Positions 1-7,823 of a stretch of DNA of 61,816 bases are shown one piece after another. The translations under genes were made by a program, and so were the position numbers. Below the pieces are notes generated by a model, which ran no database searches, was not told the origin of the DNA, and saw only the letters and a program-made list of their open reading frames with translations. Each line of letters begins with the position of its first letter. Position 1 is the first letter of the stretch. The stretch covers positions 1-61,816 of the forward strand of contig JALOBN010000011.1 in NCBI GenBank assembly GCA_023228245.1, in the 5' to 3' direction. This DNA is from Candidatus Pacearchaeota archaeon. GTDB lineage: Archaea > Nanoarchaeota > Nanoarchaeia > Pacearchaeales > GW2011-AR1.

Positions 1-124
1 GGAAATAATAGCAGTTGGATGATTGTATGGGAGGATGCGACCTATGATGGATGGAAAGGACCGGATTTGTAAAACGTGCCAATGGAGCCGTTACAATTGG
101 TGCCCGGCAGGAAAAATGATATCT
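1..124. repeat. Terminal direct repeat, left copy (circular closure)
   Basis: These 124 bases are identical to 61693-61816. The reading frames run across the join without a break: the gene ending at 61764 corresponds to position 72 here and overlaps the next gene. The simplest reading is that a circular genome was cut open with an assembly overlap, rather than a biological terminal repeat. Confidence 0.93.
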
Positions 125-220
125 AACGAGGGCGATTGCCAGGATTACAAGATGAGAAAGCTATCTAGGGCGGAAAAGCGCAAGACCAAGAGACAACAGG
201 CAGCACATGGAGGAGCATGA
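44..220 (+). CDS. Small basic Cys-rich protein, putative zinc-binding
   Basis: 58 residues from the ATG at 44 (47 is also possible); GGGAGG at 28-33 is well spaced. A CKTC pair is followed by two more Cys (WCPAG, DCQDY), which suggests a small zinc knuckle, and the C-terminal half is Lys/Arg-rich. It overlaps the end of the preceding secreted-protein gene (stop at 70-72, also at 61762-61764) in another frame, so it is translationally coupled. Function unknown; nucleic-acid binding is a guess from charge and Cys pattern. Confidence 0.6.
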   Translation: MMDGKDRICKTCQWSRYNWCPAGKMISNEGDCQDYKMRKLSRAEKRKTKRQQAAHGGA

Positions 221-450
221 CAGATCCCTGGAAAGGCACCGCTCTACGCAAATCCACCGAGACGCTACCTACCAATGGCGGCCACAAGTACGGCATACAG
301 ATAGGAGCAGACTGCTATTATTGGGCTGATGAGGTAGGCACGGACTCAAACGGACAGCTCACTTGGACTTGCCTGTATCCGGATCATGTGAGGAAGGGAA
401 GCCGAGGGCCGGAAGGAGAGGTTATTTTGCGATATGATAAAATATTATAG
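217..450 (+). CDS. Hypothetical protein
   Basis: 77 residues, starting at an ATGA overlap with the previous stop; GGAGG at 209-213 is the ribosome binding site. It is rich in Trp, Tyr and Gly and has two Cys, but no motif I recognise. It is the last gene of the + strand operon that begins at 58548 and crosses the circular join, and it converges on the HNH gene at 470. Confidence 0.55.
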   Translation: MTDPWKGTALRKSTETLPTNGGHKYGIQIGADCYYWADEVGTDSNGQLTWTCLYPDHVRKGSRGPEGEVILRYDKIL

Positions 451-469
451 GATGTATGAAGATTACATC

Positions 470-1084
470 CTATATTTGTTGCATCAATTTAGCATATTCT
501 TCTTTCGTGTAGTAACTTTTTCCGTTCCAATTCTCTTCTATTATTCTATGCAGCATTTCGCCCCAGCGATCGCGCTCGCCGTTGGTGTGACCGTGACACG
601 TGTGACAAAGAGTTGCGAATTGGACAGGGGAATTGTTACAACATGCCAATTTATCATAGTTTATATGGTGACAACAGAGACCCTTGCGCATTTCTTTTCC
701 GCACACAACGCACCTATACTCAAAAAACGCCCGTATACGTTTCTTAAATTCTCTGTTGAATTTAGGACAATACTGACCAAAACTTATACCTCCTTTCCAA
801 CGAGGATTTTTTTCACCAGAATGACTCAATGACATCTTGGTGCGGGTTTCGTTTTTGTGTGGTATTCCTTTGTTCCATGCGGTCCTTCCCATCTGAGCGG
901 CGACTTGTTTTTCAATTTCATCGGGTGTATGATGATATATACCAGTCACGCCTTTATTATGAGCGGGCTTTCCGAGCTTTGATTTTGATATATTAGCACG
1001 ATGTTCATCGGTAAAAATTCTGCCTTTAGCAGCAATAGACATTTTCAGTCTAACTTCATCCGGCGTACGTTGTCCTTTTCGCAT
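470..1084 (-). CDS. HNH homing-type endonuclease with NUMOD3-like repeats
   Basis: 204 residues. The N-terminal half carries repeated NUMOD3-like segments (around residues 6-45 and 50-95, with NKG and GKP turns), the DNA-reading modules of homing endonucleases. The C-terminal HNH/zinc domain has C125-C128, a catalytic-type HH at 139-140 and C160/C163-H164. The start is supported by a TATA box centred 27 bp upstream (1108-1115), giving a leaderless transcript. It lies just downstream of the PCNA stop codon (1148) on the same strand with its own promoter. It is a free-standing mobile gene: there is no room for a self-splicing intron around it. Confidence 0.85.
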   Translation of the reverse strand: MRKGQRTPDEVRLKMSIAAKGRIFTDEHRANISKSKLGKPAHNKGVTGIYHHTPDEIEKQVAAQMGRTAWNKGIPHKNETRTKMSLSHSGEKNPRWKGGISFGQYCPKFNREFKKRIRAFFEYRCVVCGKEMRKGLCCHHINYDKLACCNNSPVQFATLCHTCHGHTNGERDRWGEMLHRIIEENWNGKSYYTKEEYAKLMQQI

Positions 1085-1107
1085 AAATAGATGTATTGGC
1101 GCTATGC

Positions 1108-1115
1108 TATTTAAA
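1108..1115 (-). promoter_or_regulatory. TATA box of the HNH gene (leaderless)
   Basis: TTTAAATA on the minus strand is centred about 27 bp before the ATG at 1084, so the predicted transcript start coincides with the start codon. It lies in the 63-bp gap between the PCNA stop and the HNH gene. Confidence 0.7.
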
Positions 1116-1147
1116 CGTTGTGCAAGTCAAAAAAGATAACGGTAGAA

Positions 1148-1876
1148 TCAGTTTTCAGATTCAATCCTGGGGGCCATCAGATAAGTTACCGAGATATCCA
1201 TGACTGGATTGAATGCGATCCGGGCCGGATAATCTATCCCGGTTTCCAGAATTACCTCCCTGCTGCCCGATGCCACTTTTGCAATATCCTGGATGTAATC
1301 AAGAGAGAATAGTGCCCTACTTATGCCATGCCGTATTCCTATCAGTTCCGTGAGCTGGAAGGGCATCTTGAAGCTATCTATGTCGCCCTTCGCCGAAAAT
1401 ATGAATTCTTCATCCGTTTGCTCAAATACCACATGATCGGACACCTTGCCAGCGGCTTTGATAGCCTCTTGTAGGTCACTGCCTGTCATTGTTATGCTGC
1501 ATGGCAGGTCCAATTGTGGTATCCTTGGTCCGGCCTTGATGCTGGATGGATCTAGCAGGGACATTGTGTATTTGGCCCGGCCAACCGCGATATGTAGCTT
1601 ATGAGTTTCCTCTTCCAAGGTCATTGACACGGGCTCTTTCCCGCTTGCCAATGATTGTAACTTCTGCAAGTCCAATGCGATCTCTCCCGGTGCTGCCTCG
1701 AAATGATCAAATGCTGATGCTTTCGCGTGCAAGAAGCACATCGCGACATTTGCAGCATCTACCGCTTGAATCTTCAGACCGTCCTCGGATATCGATATCT
1801 TGGCATCGGTAGTTAGATGACTGATCGCATCGATGATACATTTTAGGTTGGATTGTGAAATAACTATCTTAAACAT
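1148..1876 (-). CDS. pcn: PCNA-like DNA polymerase sliding clamp
   Basis: 242 residues, the usual length of archaeal PCNA, starting MFKIVISQ after a strong AGAAGGAGAT site; the ORF extends upstream to 1912 but that start has no such site. Recognisable clamp features: an N-terminal domain with EDGLKIQAVDAANVAM, the interdomain region near residues 110-130 (LDLPC), and a C-terminal segment ending in VTYLMAPRIE, the conserved tail of the family. It forms a trimeric ring tethering polymerases, ligase and nucleases to DNA. No virus-encoded B- or D-family polymerase is visible, so it presumably captures host enzymes. It sits at the downstream end of the minus-strand replication operon. It is also one of the clearest signs of an archaeal host. 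Confidence 0.95.
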   Translation of the reverse strand: MFKIVISQSNLKCIIDAISHLTTDAKISISEDGLKIQAVDAANVAMCFLHAKASAFDHFEAAPGEIALDLQKLQSLASGKEPVSMTLEEETHKLHIAVGRAKYTMSLLDPSSIKAGPRIPQLDLPCSITMTGSDLQEAIKAAGKVSDHVVFEQTDEEFIFSAKGDIDSFKMPFQLTELIGIRHGISRALFSLDYIQDIAKVASGSREVILETGIDYPARIAFNPVMDISVTYLMAPRIESEN

Positions 1877-1878
1877 GT

Positions 1879-2073
1879 TTATCTCCTTCTGACTTGTAAA
1901 TATGCAGAGCAATCTACATCTACATCCAGTTTTTGAGCTACGGCTTCGGCCAAATTGGTGATATCCGAATTATCACAATCGGAACACACCCGAAGTACTT
2001 GCCCTGTGCCACCCACGATTCTTTTCGGGAAGTACTTCATTGGTCTTTCTCTTTCACATATTTTGCATTCCAT
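1879..2073 (-). CDS. Small zinc-ribbon protein
   Basis: 64 residues with C3-x2-C6 and C30-x2-C33, a four-Cys zinc ribbon, then a short helical tail. It begins at 2073, directly after the methyltransferase stop at 2074, with GGTGGATT as ribosome binding site, and ends just before the PCNA ribosome binding site. Treble-clef mini-proteins of this kind (compare phage recombination-endonuclease VII-like fingers) are common next to viral replication genes; no specific function can be assigned. Confidence 0.7.
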   Translation of the reverse strand: MECKICERERPMKYFPKRIVGGTGQVLRVCSDCDNSDITNLAEAVAQKLDVDVDCSAYLQVRRR

Positions 2074-3048
2074 TTAATCCACCTTTTCGAATTTGAATAA
2101 ATCGATTTGCTCTGGTTTCTTGCTCTCAAATTCTGCCCTTGCCAAGTTCTTACAAGCCTGTTGGTAGTAGCTGTCTTTCAGCTCGATGCCAATGAAACGG
2201 CGGCCATTTTTGACAGCTTCATAACCCTCTGAGCCAATTCCAGCAAATGGCGAAAATACCAGATCACCGGGATTGGTCCACAATTCCAGCCCACGCCGGA
2301 TTACTTGGAGCTGGAGGGGTGCTATGTGACGCTCATCAGCATCCTCGCGGGCAGATGTTCGCTGGAGTGTCTCGGATGGATTGATGTCCATCCAGTAATC
2401 AAAGAATGCGTTTCCTTCGTCTACTATTTGCTTATCAACTTCTCCTTTTCCGTCTTCTATTTCCCAAATTGGATCGGCCACGTGCTGCCATTTAGATACT
2501 GGATAGCTGTCATTCGTATGAGTTACCCGCTCTGGATTATCACCGGGCTTCCTAAAGGTAACGAGGTAATCCGGGACTCCCTGACGACTCATACAACTAT
2601 CCTTTTTGAGTTGTTTATGCAAGAGCCCGAGCGCTTTCGTGCGTTGCATGGCGGTGACAGGCGATTTGTAGATCACGACTTCAGAATGATAAATCCAGCC
2701 TTCTTTTTGAAACGCTCTGATAACATCTCCTCTAAAATCTTGGATGCCGATATAACCATGATGCTCCTTTGTGGTTGGTAGGTTCATGCAGTGGATGCTG
2801 CAATTTCTACCGGGCATGGTAACCCGGAACCATTCCTTGATCACGAAGGCGAAATGGTCAAAGAACTGCTCATAATTATGAGAATTGCCTAAATCGCGTT
2901 CGGACGGGCTATACGTATATAAACTGGCAAATGGGATTGATGTTATCGAATAATGGATTGAGTTATCGGGAATGCCGTTTATGGCTTCAGCACAATCCGC
3001 TTGATACATCTTCCATCCAGCTCCTTCTTGTTGAGCTAATACCTTCAT
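2074..3048 (-). CDS. DNA N4/N6-methyltransferase (beta-class order), phage type
   Basis: 324 residues from the ATG at 3048, which follows GGAGG by 8 bases and overlaps the HNH stop as ATGA; an in-frame ATG at 3063 lacks a ribosome binding site. The catalytic motif IV region (residues about 36-40, TSIPF, then SLYTYSPSERDLGNS) precedes the AdoMet-binding motif I (about 265-275, FSPFAGIGSEG), the beta-class order. The usual DPPY/SPPF is SIPF here. Methyltransferases of this type are found beside SNF2-like helicases in many phages, sometimes fused. The likely role is protection of viral DNA or modification during replication; the target site cannot be read from sequence. Confidence 0.88.
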   Translation of the reverse strand: MKVLAQQEGAGWKMYQADCAEAINGIPDNSIHYSITSIPFASLYTYSPSERDLGNSHNYEQFFDHFAFVIKEWFRVTMPGRNCSIHCMNLPTTKEHHGYIGIQDFRGDVIRAFQKEGWIYHSEVVIYKSPVTAMQRTKALGLLHKQLKKDSCMSRQGVPDYLVTFRKPGDNPERVTHTNDSYPVSKWQHVADPIWEIEDGKGEVDKQIVDEGNAFFDYWMDINPSETLQRTSAREDADERHIAPLQLQVIRRGLELWTNPGDLVFSPFAGIGSEGYEAVKNGRRFIGIELKDSYYQQACKNLARAEFESKKPEQIDLFKFEKVD

Positions 3049-3674
3049 ATTACATGCCTCCAAGACTTGAAATTTACAATATAATAAACATTCGTTCTAG
3101 TTATTCCATACAAGGCCGCTAATATCTCTTTGTGAACTCCCAACTCATACAAAGATCGCATTTCTCTAACATCTTCTTCAGTTATCTTTGCGATCCATCG
3201 AGACTCACCGCGCGATAATCTTTCTGGACGTTTTCTTGATCCGTTATTATCGCCTCGCGCCAATCTTTCTGGTTTTTTGTGAGTCCAATGATCTTCTCCG
3301 AAATGTCTTTTTTTTGGTAGATCGTGCCAATCACTTCTTATTAAACCTGCTTCGATCGCATGATGAAAATTTCGCGATCTACTGACGATTTCAAGGTTTT
3401 CTAAGCAATTGTTTAACTTATTTCCATCCTTGTGATTTACCTCCATATCGTCTGGTATCGGCCCTATGAAAGCCTCTACCACTGCTCTATGAACCAACAC
3501 ATTTTTTCTTTTTCCGTTCTTGAAAAGGCCAACGATTTTATACCCATTCCCCGATATAGACGCTTTCTTAATGCGTCCGATATGGGTATTTATGCCAACG
3601 GAAGAGCGCCGCACGTTCCCGATATTCGATACTTCATAGCCGGAGTTTTTCACCTCATGATACACTTCTTGCAT
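3045..3674 (-). CDS. NUMOD4/HNH homing-type endonuclease with C-terminal HTH
   Basis: 209 residues from the ATG at 3674 (the ORF is open to 3728 but the TATA box fixes 3674). The N-terminus matches NUMOD4 (SGYEVSNIGNVR, residues 11-22), followed by an HNH_3-type nuclease (VHRAVVEAF at 61-69, NHKDGNKLNNCLENLEIVS at 80-98) and a C-terminal helix-turn-helix (about 170-205). It lies exactly between the helicase stop and the methyltransferase start, with its TATA box against the helicase stop codon and its own stop overlapping the methyltransferase ATG. Only 32 nt separate the helicase stop from its start, too little for a group I intron. Confidence 0.9.
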   Translation of the reverse strand: MQEVYHEVKNSGYEVSNIGNVRRSSVGINTHIGRIKKASISGNGYKIVGLFKNGKRKNVLVHRAVVEAFIGPIPDDMEVNHKDGNKLNNCLENLEIVSRSRNFHHAIEAGLIRSDWHDLPKKRHFGEDHWTHKKPERLARGDNNGSRKRPERLSRGESRWIAKITEEDVREMRSLYELGVHKEILAALYGITRTNVYYIVNFKSWRHVI

Positions 3675-3697
3675 ATAAGTTAAATACCCGGTTATAG

Positions 3698-3705
3698 TAT
3701 TTAAA
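3698..3705 (-). promoter_or_regulatory. TATA box of the NUMOD4/HNH gene (leaderless)
   Basis: TTTAAATA (minus strand) is centred 27 bp before the ATG at 3674. It begins 2 nt after the helicase TAA (3707-3709), so the promoter sits immediately after the helicase stop codon. Confidence 0.7.
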
Positions 3706-3706
3706 C

Positions 3707-5071
3707 TTATGCAAAGGACTTGCACCAACGGGGTATTACCATTTCGACCGTTGGGTTATACTCATCGATTGAATGTGTCGTTTGCTTCAGGTTTTGCTTT
3801 GTTAGCTCTTGTGTCTGGCTTATCATGCCGCGAAGCATGGCATCAAAATCCTTCTCTTTGCGCTGTATGTTTTTGACCACGGCGCCCTCTTTCTCCGAGG
3901 TTATCACAAACACATTAACCGGTTGGGTTTGCCCAAATCTCCAAGACCGTCTCACTGCCTGATAATATCCCTCAAACGAATCGCTTATTCCCACAAAAAC
4001 CTGATTGTGACAGACTTGCATGTTGAGCCCGAACCCCGCGATTGAGCTTTTTGTGACCAGGATTCTAATGAGACCTTTGGCGAAATCTGATAATGATTTT
4101 GCCTTGTAATCAGGATCGTCAGAGCCTTTAACTTCAACCGAACCGGGGATAGCTCTTTTTAATGCTTCTGATTCTACATTTAGATCGCACCAAACTATCC
4201 AAGATTCGTTAGATGCATTAACGATTTCAGCCGCCTTTGCAACACGCAAAGATAAACTATCGCGGCGCGCGCCTCTTCTGTCCTGCAAGGTTAGTGCTTC
4301 TTTTACTATGTATCCCGTCTTATCGATCACGATTTGCTCAATGTTTATTGGCGGAAGCTTGAACCCATTATCTTCATAACCCAACTCGGATGGCATTTGC
4401 ATCATAACCGCCCATCCAGCAACAAACTCCCAAAACCGCTTTACTGCGTGCCTCTTCAATCTCCATATCGATGTTTGCCCGCCGTCGTGTACGAAATATT
4501 CAGATAATAATTCGTGTCTGGATTTGATACCCAAAAATTCAACGTGGTTGGCTAGTTCGGTTACGTCATTTGGCGCAGGTGTCGCAGTACATGCGAGTCT
4601 GTACGGCGTCTCCCTGAAGGATTCTATAATTTGTGTCCTAACTTTGCCTTCAAACGACTTGATTATGCTGGATTCGTCGAGCACAACACCTGCGAAATGG
4701 CTCGTATCAAAATGGTCCAGCATCTCGTAATTGGTGATATTGATACCAGACAGAACATCGTCTTGTTTTCTGCACGCATGGACGGTAAGACCCATCCCCG
4801 CGCCTTCCGCAACGGTTTGAGCCACCACCGCGAGCGGGGCCAGGATTAGTACATCCTTCCCAGAATGCTTATAGACCTGGTTGGCCCATTCCAATTGGAT
4901 CAAGGTCTTACCAAGACCGGTACCGGCAAATACGCACGCCTTGCCTTTGTGACAAGCCCATGAAACAATATCTTTTTGAAACTGGAAGAGCTTTGCATGG
5001 ATGTCTTTTGCTTCAAAGCCGCTGGGTTTGGCGGCAAATTGCTTCGATTTCAAGAACTCTTCATATTTCAT
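3707..5071 (-). CDS. SNF2-like DEAD/DEAH-box helicase
   Basis: 454 residues. The start at 5071 is 3 bp past the MazG-like stop with GGCGG upstream; the ORF runs further to 5092. Walker A is AGTGLGKT (49-56), motif II is DESS (132-135) as in the phage SNF2 family, motif III CTATP follows, and motif VI is QAVRRSWRFGQTQPV near residue 390. Such proteins translocate on duplex DNA. Phages often pair or fuse this helicase with the methyltransferase found here on the far side of the HNH gene. A DarB-like antirestriction role is an alternative to a replication role. Confidence 0.9.
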   Translation of the reverse strand: MKYEEFLKSKQFAAKPSGFEAKDIHAKLFQFQKDIVSWACHKGKACVFAGTGLGKTLIQLEWANQVYKHSGKDVLILAPLAVVAQTVAEGAGMGLTVHACRKQDDVLSGINITNYEMLDHFDTSHFAGVVLDESSIIKSFEGKVRTQIIESFRETPYRLACTATPAPNDVTELANHVEFLGIKSRHELLSEYFVHDGGQTSIWRLKRHAVKRFWEFVAGWAVMMQMPSELGYEDNGFKLPPINIEQIVIDKTGYIVKEALTLQDRRGARRDSLSLRVAKAAEIVNASNESWIVWCDLNVESEALKRAIPGSVEVKGSDDPDYKAKSLSDFAKGLIRILVTKSSIAGFGLNMQVCHNQVFVGISDSFEGYYQAVRRSWRFGQTQPVNVFVITSEKEGAVVKNIQRKEKDFDAMLRGMISQTQELTKQNLKQTTHSIDEYNPTVEMVIPRWCKSFA

Positions 5072-5073
5072 AG

Positions 5074-5394
5074 CTATTCCGCCTTCTTGCAATTCCCTTT
5101 CGCCTTCTCGACAGGATACCTAGCCGAGTTGCTGGCTATCTTGGCCCATGCCGCCTTTACCAAATCTATTCCCATGACATCGGCCATCATGATTAGGTAG
5201 ATTAGGACATCGGCCATTTCAGCCTTGGCCTTGTCGCTATCTGTTGCCACGCAATCCCATTGAAAGCATTCTAGCAACTCGCCTGCTTCGATGGATATGG
5301 ATTTTGCTAGGTTTTCCGGTGTATGATATCCTTCCCACTCGCGAGCAGCTACGAAGCCTCGTAGGTAGTTGGTTAGTTCTTGAATTTCAGCCAT
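5074..5394 (-). CDS. MazG-like nucleotide pyrophosphohydrolase
   Basis: 106 residues. It shows the all-alpha NTP-PPase pattern: EAGELLECFQW (metal-binding E-x2-E) around residues 36-46 and EMADVLIYLIMMAD (E-x2-D) around 59-72. The family hydrolyses (d)NTPs to monophosphates and pyrophosphate, cleaning the nucleotide pool. It is the first gene of the minus operon MazG - helicase - methyltransferase - PCNA, with a TATA box at 5416-5423 that predicts a leaderless start at 5394. Confidence 0.85.
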   Translation of the reverse strand: MAEIQELTNYLRGFVAAREWEGYHTPENLAKSISIEAGELLECFQWDCVATDSDKAKAEMADVLIYLIMMADVMGIDLVKAAWAKIASNSARYPVEKAKGNCKKAE

Positions 5395-5415
5395 GGCAGT
5401 AACTTATCTTCCGAT

Positions 5416-5465
5416 TATTTAAACCTTTCTCTAGTCAAATAATCGCTAAACACAATCTTTAAATA
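5416..5465. promoter_or_regulatory. Divergent promoter region with two TATA boxes
   Basis: Minus-strand TATA at 5416-5423 (centre 27 bp from the ATG at 5394) and plus-strand TTTAAATA at 5458-5465 (centre 27 bp from the ATG at 5488). Both predict leaderless transcripts. The 34 bp between the boxes would be the natural place for regulator binding. Confidence 0.65.
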
Positions 5466-5487
5466 ATAAGAAAACCAAAGGATAAAC

Positions 5488-5649
5488 ATGGCCAAAATAG
5501 GAATAGACATAAGTGATGAAATCGCGGGAAGGCTTCGCGATTTTACCCTTAAGCGGTATGGAGTTTTTAGAGGTCAATCGAAGGTTGTAGAAGAGGCTCT
5601 TGACGAATATCTACGAAAGAAGGATGCTCTCGATGGCACGAGAGCTTGA
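5488..5649 (+). CDS. Ribbon-helix-helix regulator
   Basis: 53 residues: a short beta strand (KIGIDISDEI), helix A (AGRLRDFTLKRYG) and helix B (QSKVVEEALDEYLRKK), the MetJ/Arc/CopG ribbon-helix-helix pattern. A TATA box at 5458-5465 gives a leaderless start at 5488. It is the first gene of the operon with the primase-helicase, and shares a promoter region with the minus replication operon, so it could control both (inference). Confidence 0.75.
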   Translation: MAKIGIDISDEIAGRLRDFTLKRYGVFRGQSKVVEEALDEYLRKKDALDGTRA

Positions 5650-5661
5650 AGAGGTGCTAAC

Positions 5662-6105
5662 ATGGATAAGAAGGATGCCAATGGTATAAATAATCTTCCG
5701 ACAAAAGAAGAACTAAAAACCGCAATAATCGATTTTGTCTCAAAACGACAAGGTGTTAGTTGCGTGGAATTAAGTCGCGCCTTTGGGGAAGGATCGCATA
5801 TAACAGAAGCGCGCCTGAATGTGATAACCGCGTTTGGACTAAGTGAGGAGTTGGCAAAAGCGTTAGTAGATCTTGTTAATGAGGGCAAATTGATTTCAAT
5901 TCCGTCCGAGTTTTTGGTTTATGTATGCGACGGTGCGATTCCGAGATGGCCATTGGCAAAACGTGATCGCGAATATAAAAAACCGCATTGGCTTCCGGTG
6001 ACGTATGATACTTATGAATTCGGTATAGCCGAATTAAAACGATTGGTAAAAGATAAGAAGGTACTTAAACAAATATTGGAAGATATTGAAAGGCGAAGAG
6101 CATGA
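5662..6105 (+). CDS. Hypothetical protein, possible winged helix
   Basis: 147 residues, mixed alpha/beta; residues 15-80 (EELKTAIIDFVSKRQGVSC... LVNEGKLISIP) read like a winged helix-turn-helix. GAGGTG at 5650-5655 serves the ATG at 5662. It overlaps the start of the primase-helicase gene (ATGA at 6102), so the two are co-translated. A replication-accessory or origin-binding role is possible but unproven. Confidence 0.65.
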   Translation: MDKKDANGINNLPTKEELKTAIIDFVSKRQGVSCVELSRAFGEGSHITEARLNVITAFGLSEELAKALVDLVNEGKLISIPSEFLVYVCDGAIPRWPLAKRDREYKKPHWLPVTYDTYEFGIAELKRLVKDKKVLKQILEDIERRRA

Positions 6106-7823
6106 ACGCTTCCCTTCGTCTACCAATTGCCGCCCAGCTCCCCCCATGCATCGAGCATGCTATCAGGCAAGGCCCGGCCCCAGAAGACGGTTTCAATTGG
6201 ATTTCAGTACTGGCGTCTTGGTGGAAATCCAAAGGAGCGGATGAGAAGACCTTTCCGCTATTCCTGAAAATCTGGTTCAATGATAGCGATTCGACGGAAG
6301 ACTTAGACGACCACGACTTTGATGTATTCACGAGTACCGGATGGGGTAGCCAGGAAGAAATCAATTGTAACTATTTGCTGCATGTAGAATCATTCAAACA
6401 GGGTTGCACTAAAACTAGCTGCCCGCACTATGCGCCGCCCGAAGAGCACGAGAAGCTGGACATCCCGGCACTGAGTGCTGAGGATTACATAGGCAGGATG
6501 CAACAGCAACCAGTAAACGTCGGTGGGTTGTCGGAGGAGTTGGTGCGAAGGCTGAATATCAAGAGGTTGCCAGGAGGTGTATTGGCAGTTTATAATAATG
6601 GAGTTTACATAACAGAGGATTCAGAATATCTAATCGATGCCGTGGTGCGAAACTACCTAAAAAATGAGATGAACACCAAGTTACGAAGCAACCTATTCAT
6701 GCACATCCGGGCGCTGGCTGATCCGGTGGTATGGGATGATTTCGAAAGGTTCACTCACCTATTATGCTGTCCGAATGGAGTGGTTGACCTGACGACAGGC
6801 AAGCTCCTGGAACATGATCCTGTCTATATGATGCTTCGAAAAACCAGGACGCCATATGATCCAAATGCTGATAGGAAGTTGTGGGAGAAGACATTAGAAG
6901 AGATCGTGACCAAGATAGACATCGGTGGTCCTAGTGCAAATGTTTTTGAAGATCAGTTGGAGTATCATAAAAAAATTTGGGGCCTGTCTGTAACCGGCGA
7001 GACTCGTGATGAGGTGCTATTTATCCACCAGGGCGCGGGCGGTTCAGGGAAGACCGTGATAACCGGCACGGTGCAGAACGCGATGGGCCAATATGTCCAG
7101 CAGGTTAGCCCGGACATTTTTATCTCGAAAAGCGATCACTACACGCCTTCTTATGAATTGGCTAATGGGGTGGGAGTACGAATTTTCCTAACCAATGAGT
7201 CCAAAGAAGGCGGCAAGATCAATGGGCAGCTCATTAAGCAAATTGCTACCGAGGGGCAAGAGTTCAATGCTAGGCAGATCAGGGAGCGGCCATTCACCTA
7301 CACGCTCAGAGGCAAGGCGCATTTGGTCCTGAATCCTCCGCCTGTCATTGATGAACATGATAAAAGCATTAAGCGACGGCTGCATATGATCCGCTACCTG
7401 GAAGATTTCACCGATCGGGCCGATTTGACCCTCAAGAAGACACTTAAGACCGAAGCAAGAGGCATATTGGCCTGGTTGGTCGAAGGCGCAATCTCCTATT
7501 ATCGTGATGGACTGAAGCCCACCAAGGCAGTATCTCAGGCGGTGGCGGAGCTATTTGATGATTCTGATCCATTGTACGGGTTTGTGGATTGTACCCTGGA
7601 AGAGGCCAAAGGTGATCGGGTATCATCGCGGGAACTATTCAAGGCGTTCAAATCGCATTGCAACGGCATGATGGTGAACACTGATAAGATCGATCCTAGA
7701 CCATTTGGACGGATGTTGAATGCACAACTGAAGCTCAAGGGATGGGATTATAGGAAGTTTGCCAGCAACGGCGAAACGGTCTATATCGGCATGCGCTACA
7801 AGGCAGTGAACGAATATGAGTAA
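6102..7823 (+). CDS. SF3 primase-helicase (D5/P4 type)
   Basis: 573 residues. The N-terminal part has a Cys/His cluster (C89, H94, C102, C107, H109) that may bind zinc or an Fe-S centre as in primase accessory domains. It is followed by a D5-type N-terminal motif (CCPNGVVDLTTG near 222-233) and an SF3 ATPase: Walker A GAGGSGKT at 311-318 and the motif B/C region VGVRIFLTNES about 40 residues on. The C-terminal tail is winged-helix-like. SF3 enzymes unwind viral or plasmid origins as hexamers. The repeat-rich, gene-free stretch directly downstream (7824-8229) is the obvious candidate origin. Confidence 0.92.
   Translation: MNASLRLPIAAQLPPCIEHAIRQGPAPEDGFNWISVLASWWKSKGADEKTFPLFLKIWFNDSDSTEDLDDHDFDVFTSTGWGSQEEINCNYLLHVESFKQGCTKTSCPHYAPPEEHEKLDIPALSAEDYIGRMQQQPVNVGGLSEELVRRLNIKRLPGGVLAVYNNGVYITEDSEYLIDAVVRNYLKNEMNTKLRSNLFMHIRALADPVVWDDFERFTHLLCCPNGVVDLTTGKLLEHDPVYMMLRKTRTPYDPNADRKLWEKTLEEIVTKIDIGGPSANVFEDQLEYHKKIWGLSVTGETRDEVLFIHQGAGGSGKTVITGTVQNAMGQYVQQVSPDIFISKSDHYTPSYELANGVGVRIFLTNESKEGGKINGQLIKQIATEGQEFNARQIRERPFTYTLRGKAHLVLNPPPVIDEHDKSIKRRLHMIRYLEDFTDRADLTLKKTLKTEARGILAWLVEGAISYYRDGLKPTKAVSQAVAELFDDSDPLYGFVDCTLEEAKGDRVSSRELFKAFKSHCNGMMVNTDKIDPRPFGRMLNAQLKLKGWDYRKFASNGETVYIGMRYKAVNEYE

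Noticed and set aside
1..124. Biological direct terminal repeat
   Set aside because: Genes run through the repeat continuously and its length is typical of an assembly overlap, so circular closure is the simpler explanation.
434..832. 132-codon + strand ORF opposite the HNH gene
   Set aside because: It mirrors the clear HNH gene on the other strand, which has conserved motifs and a promoter.
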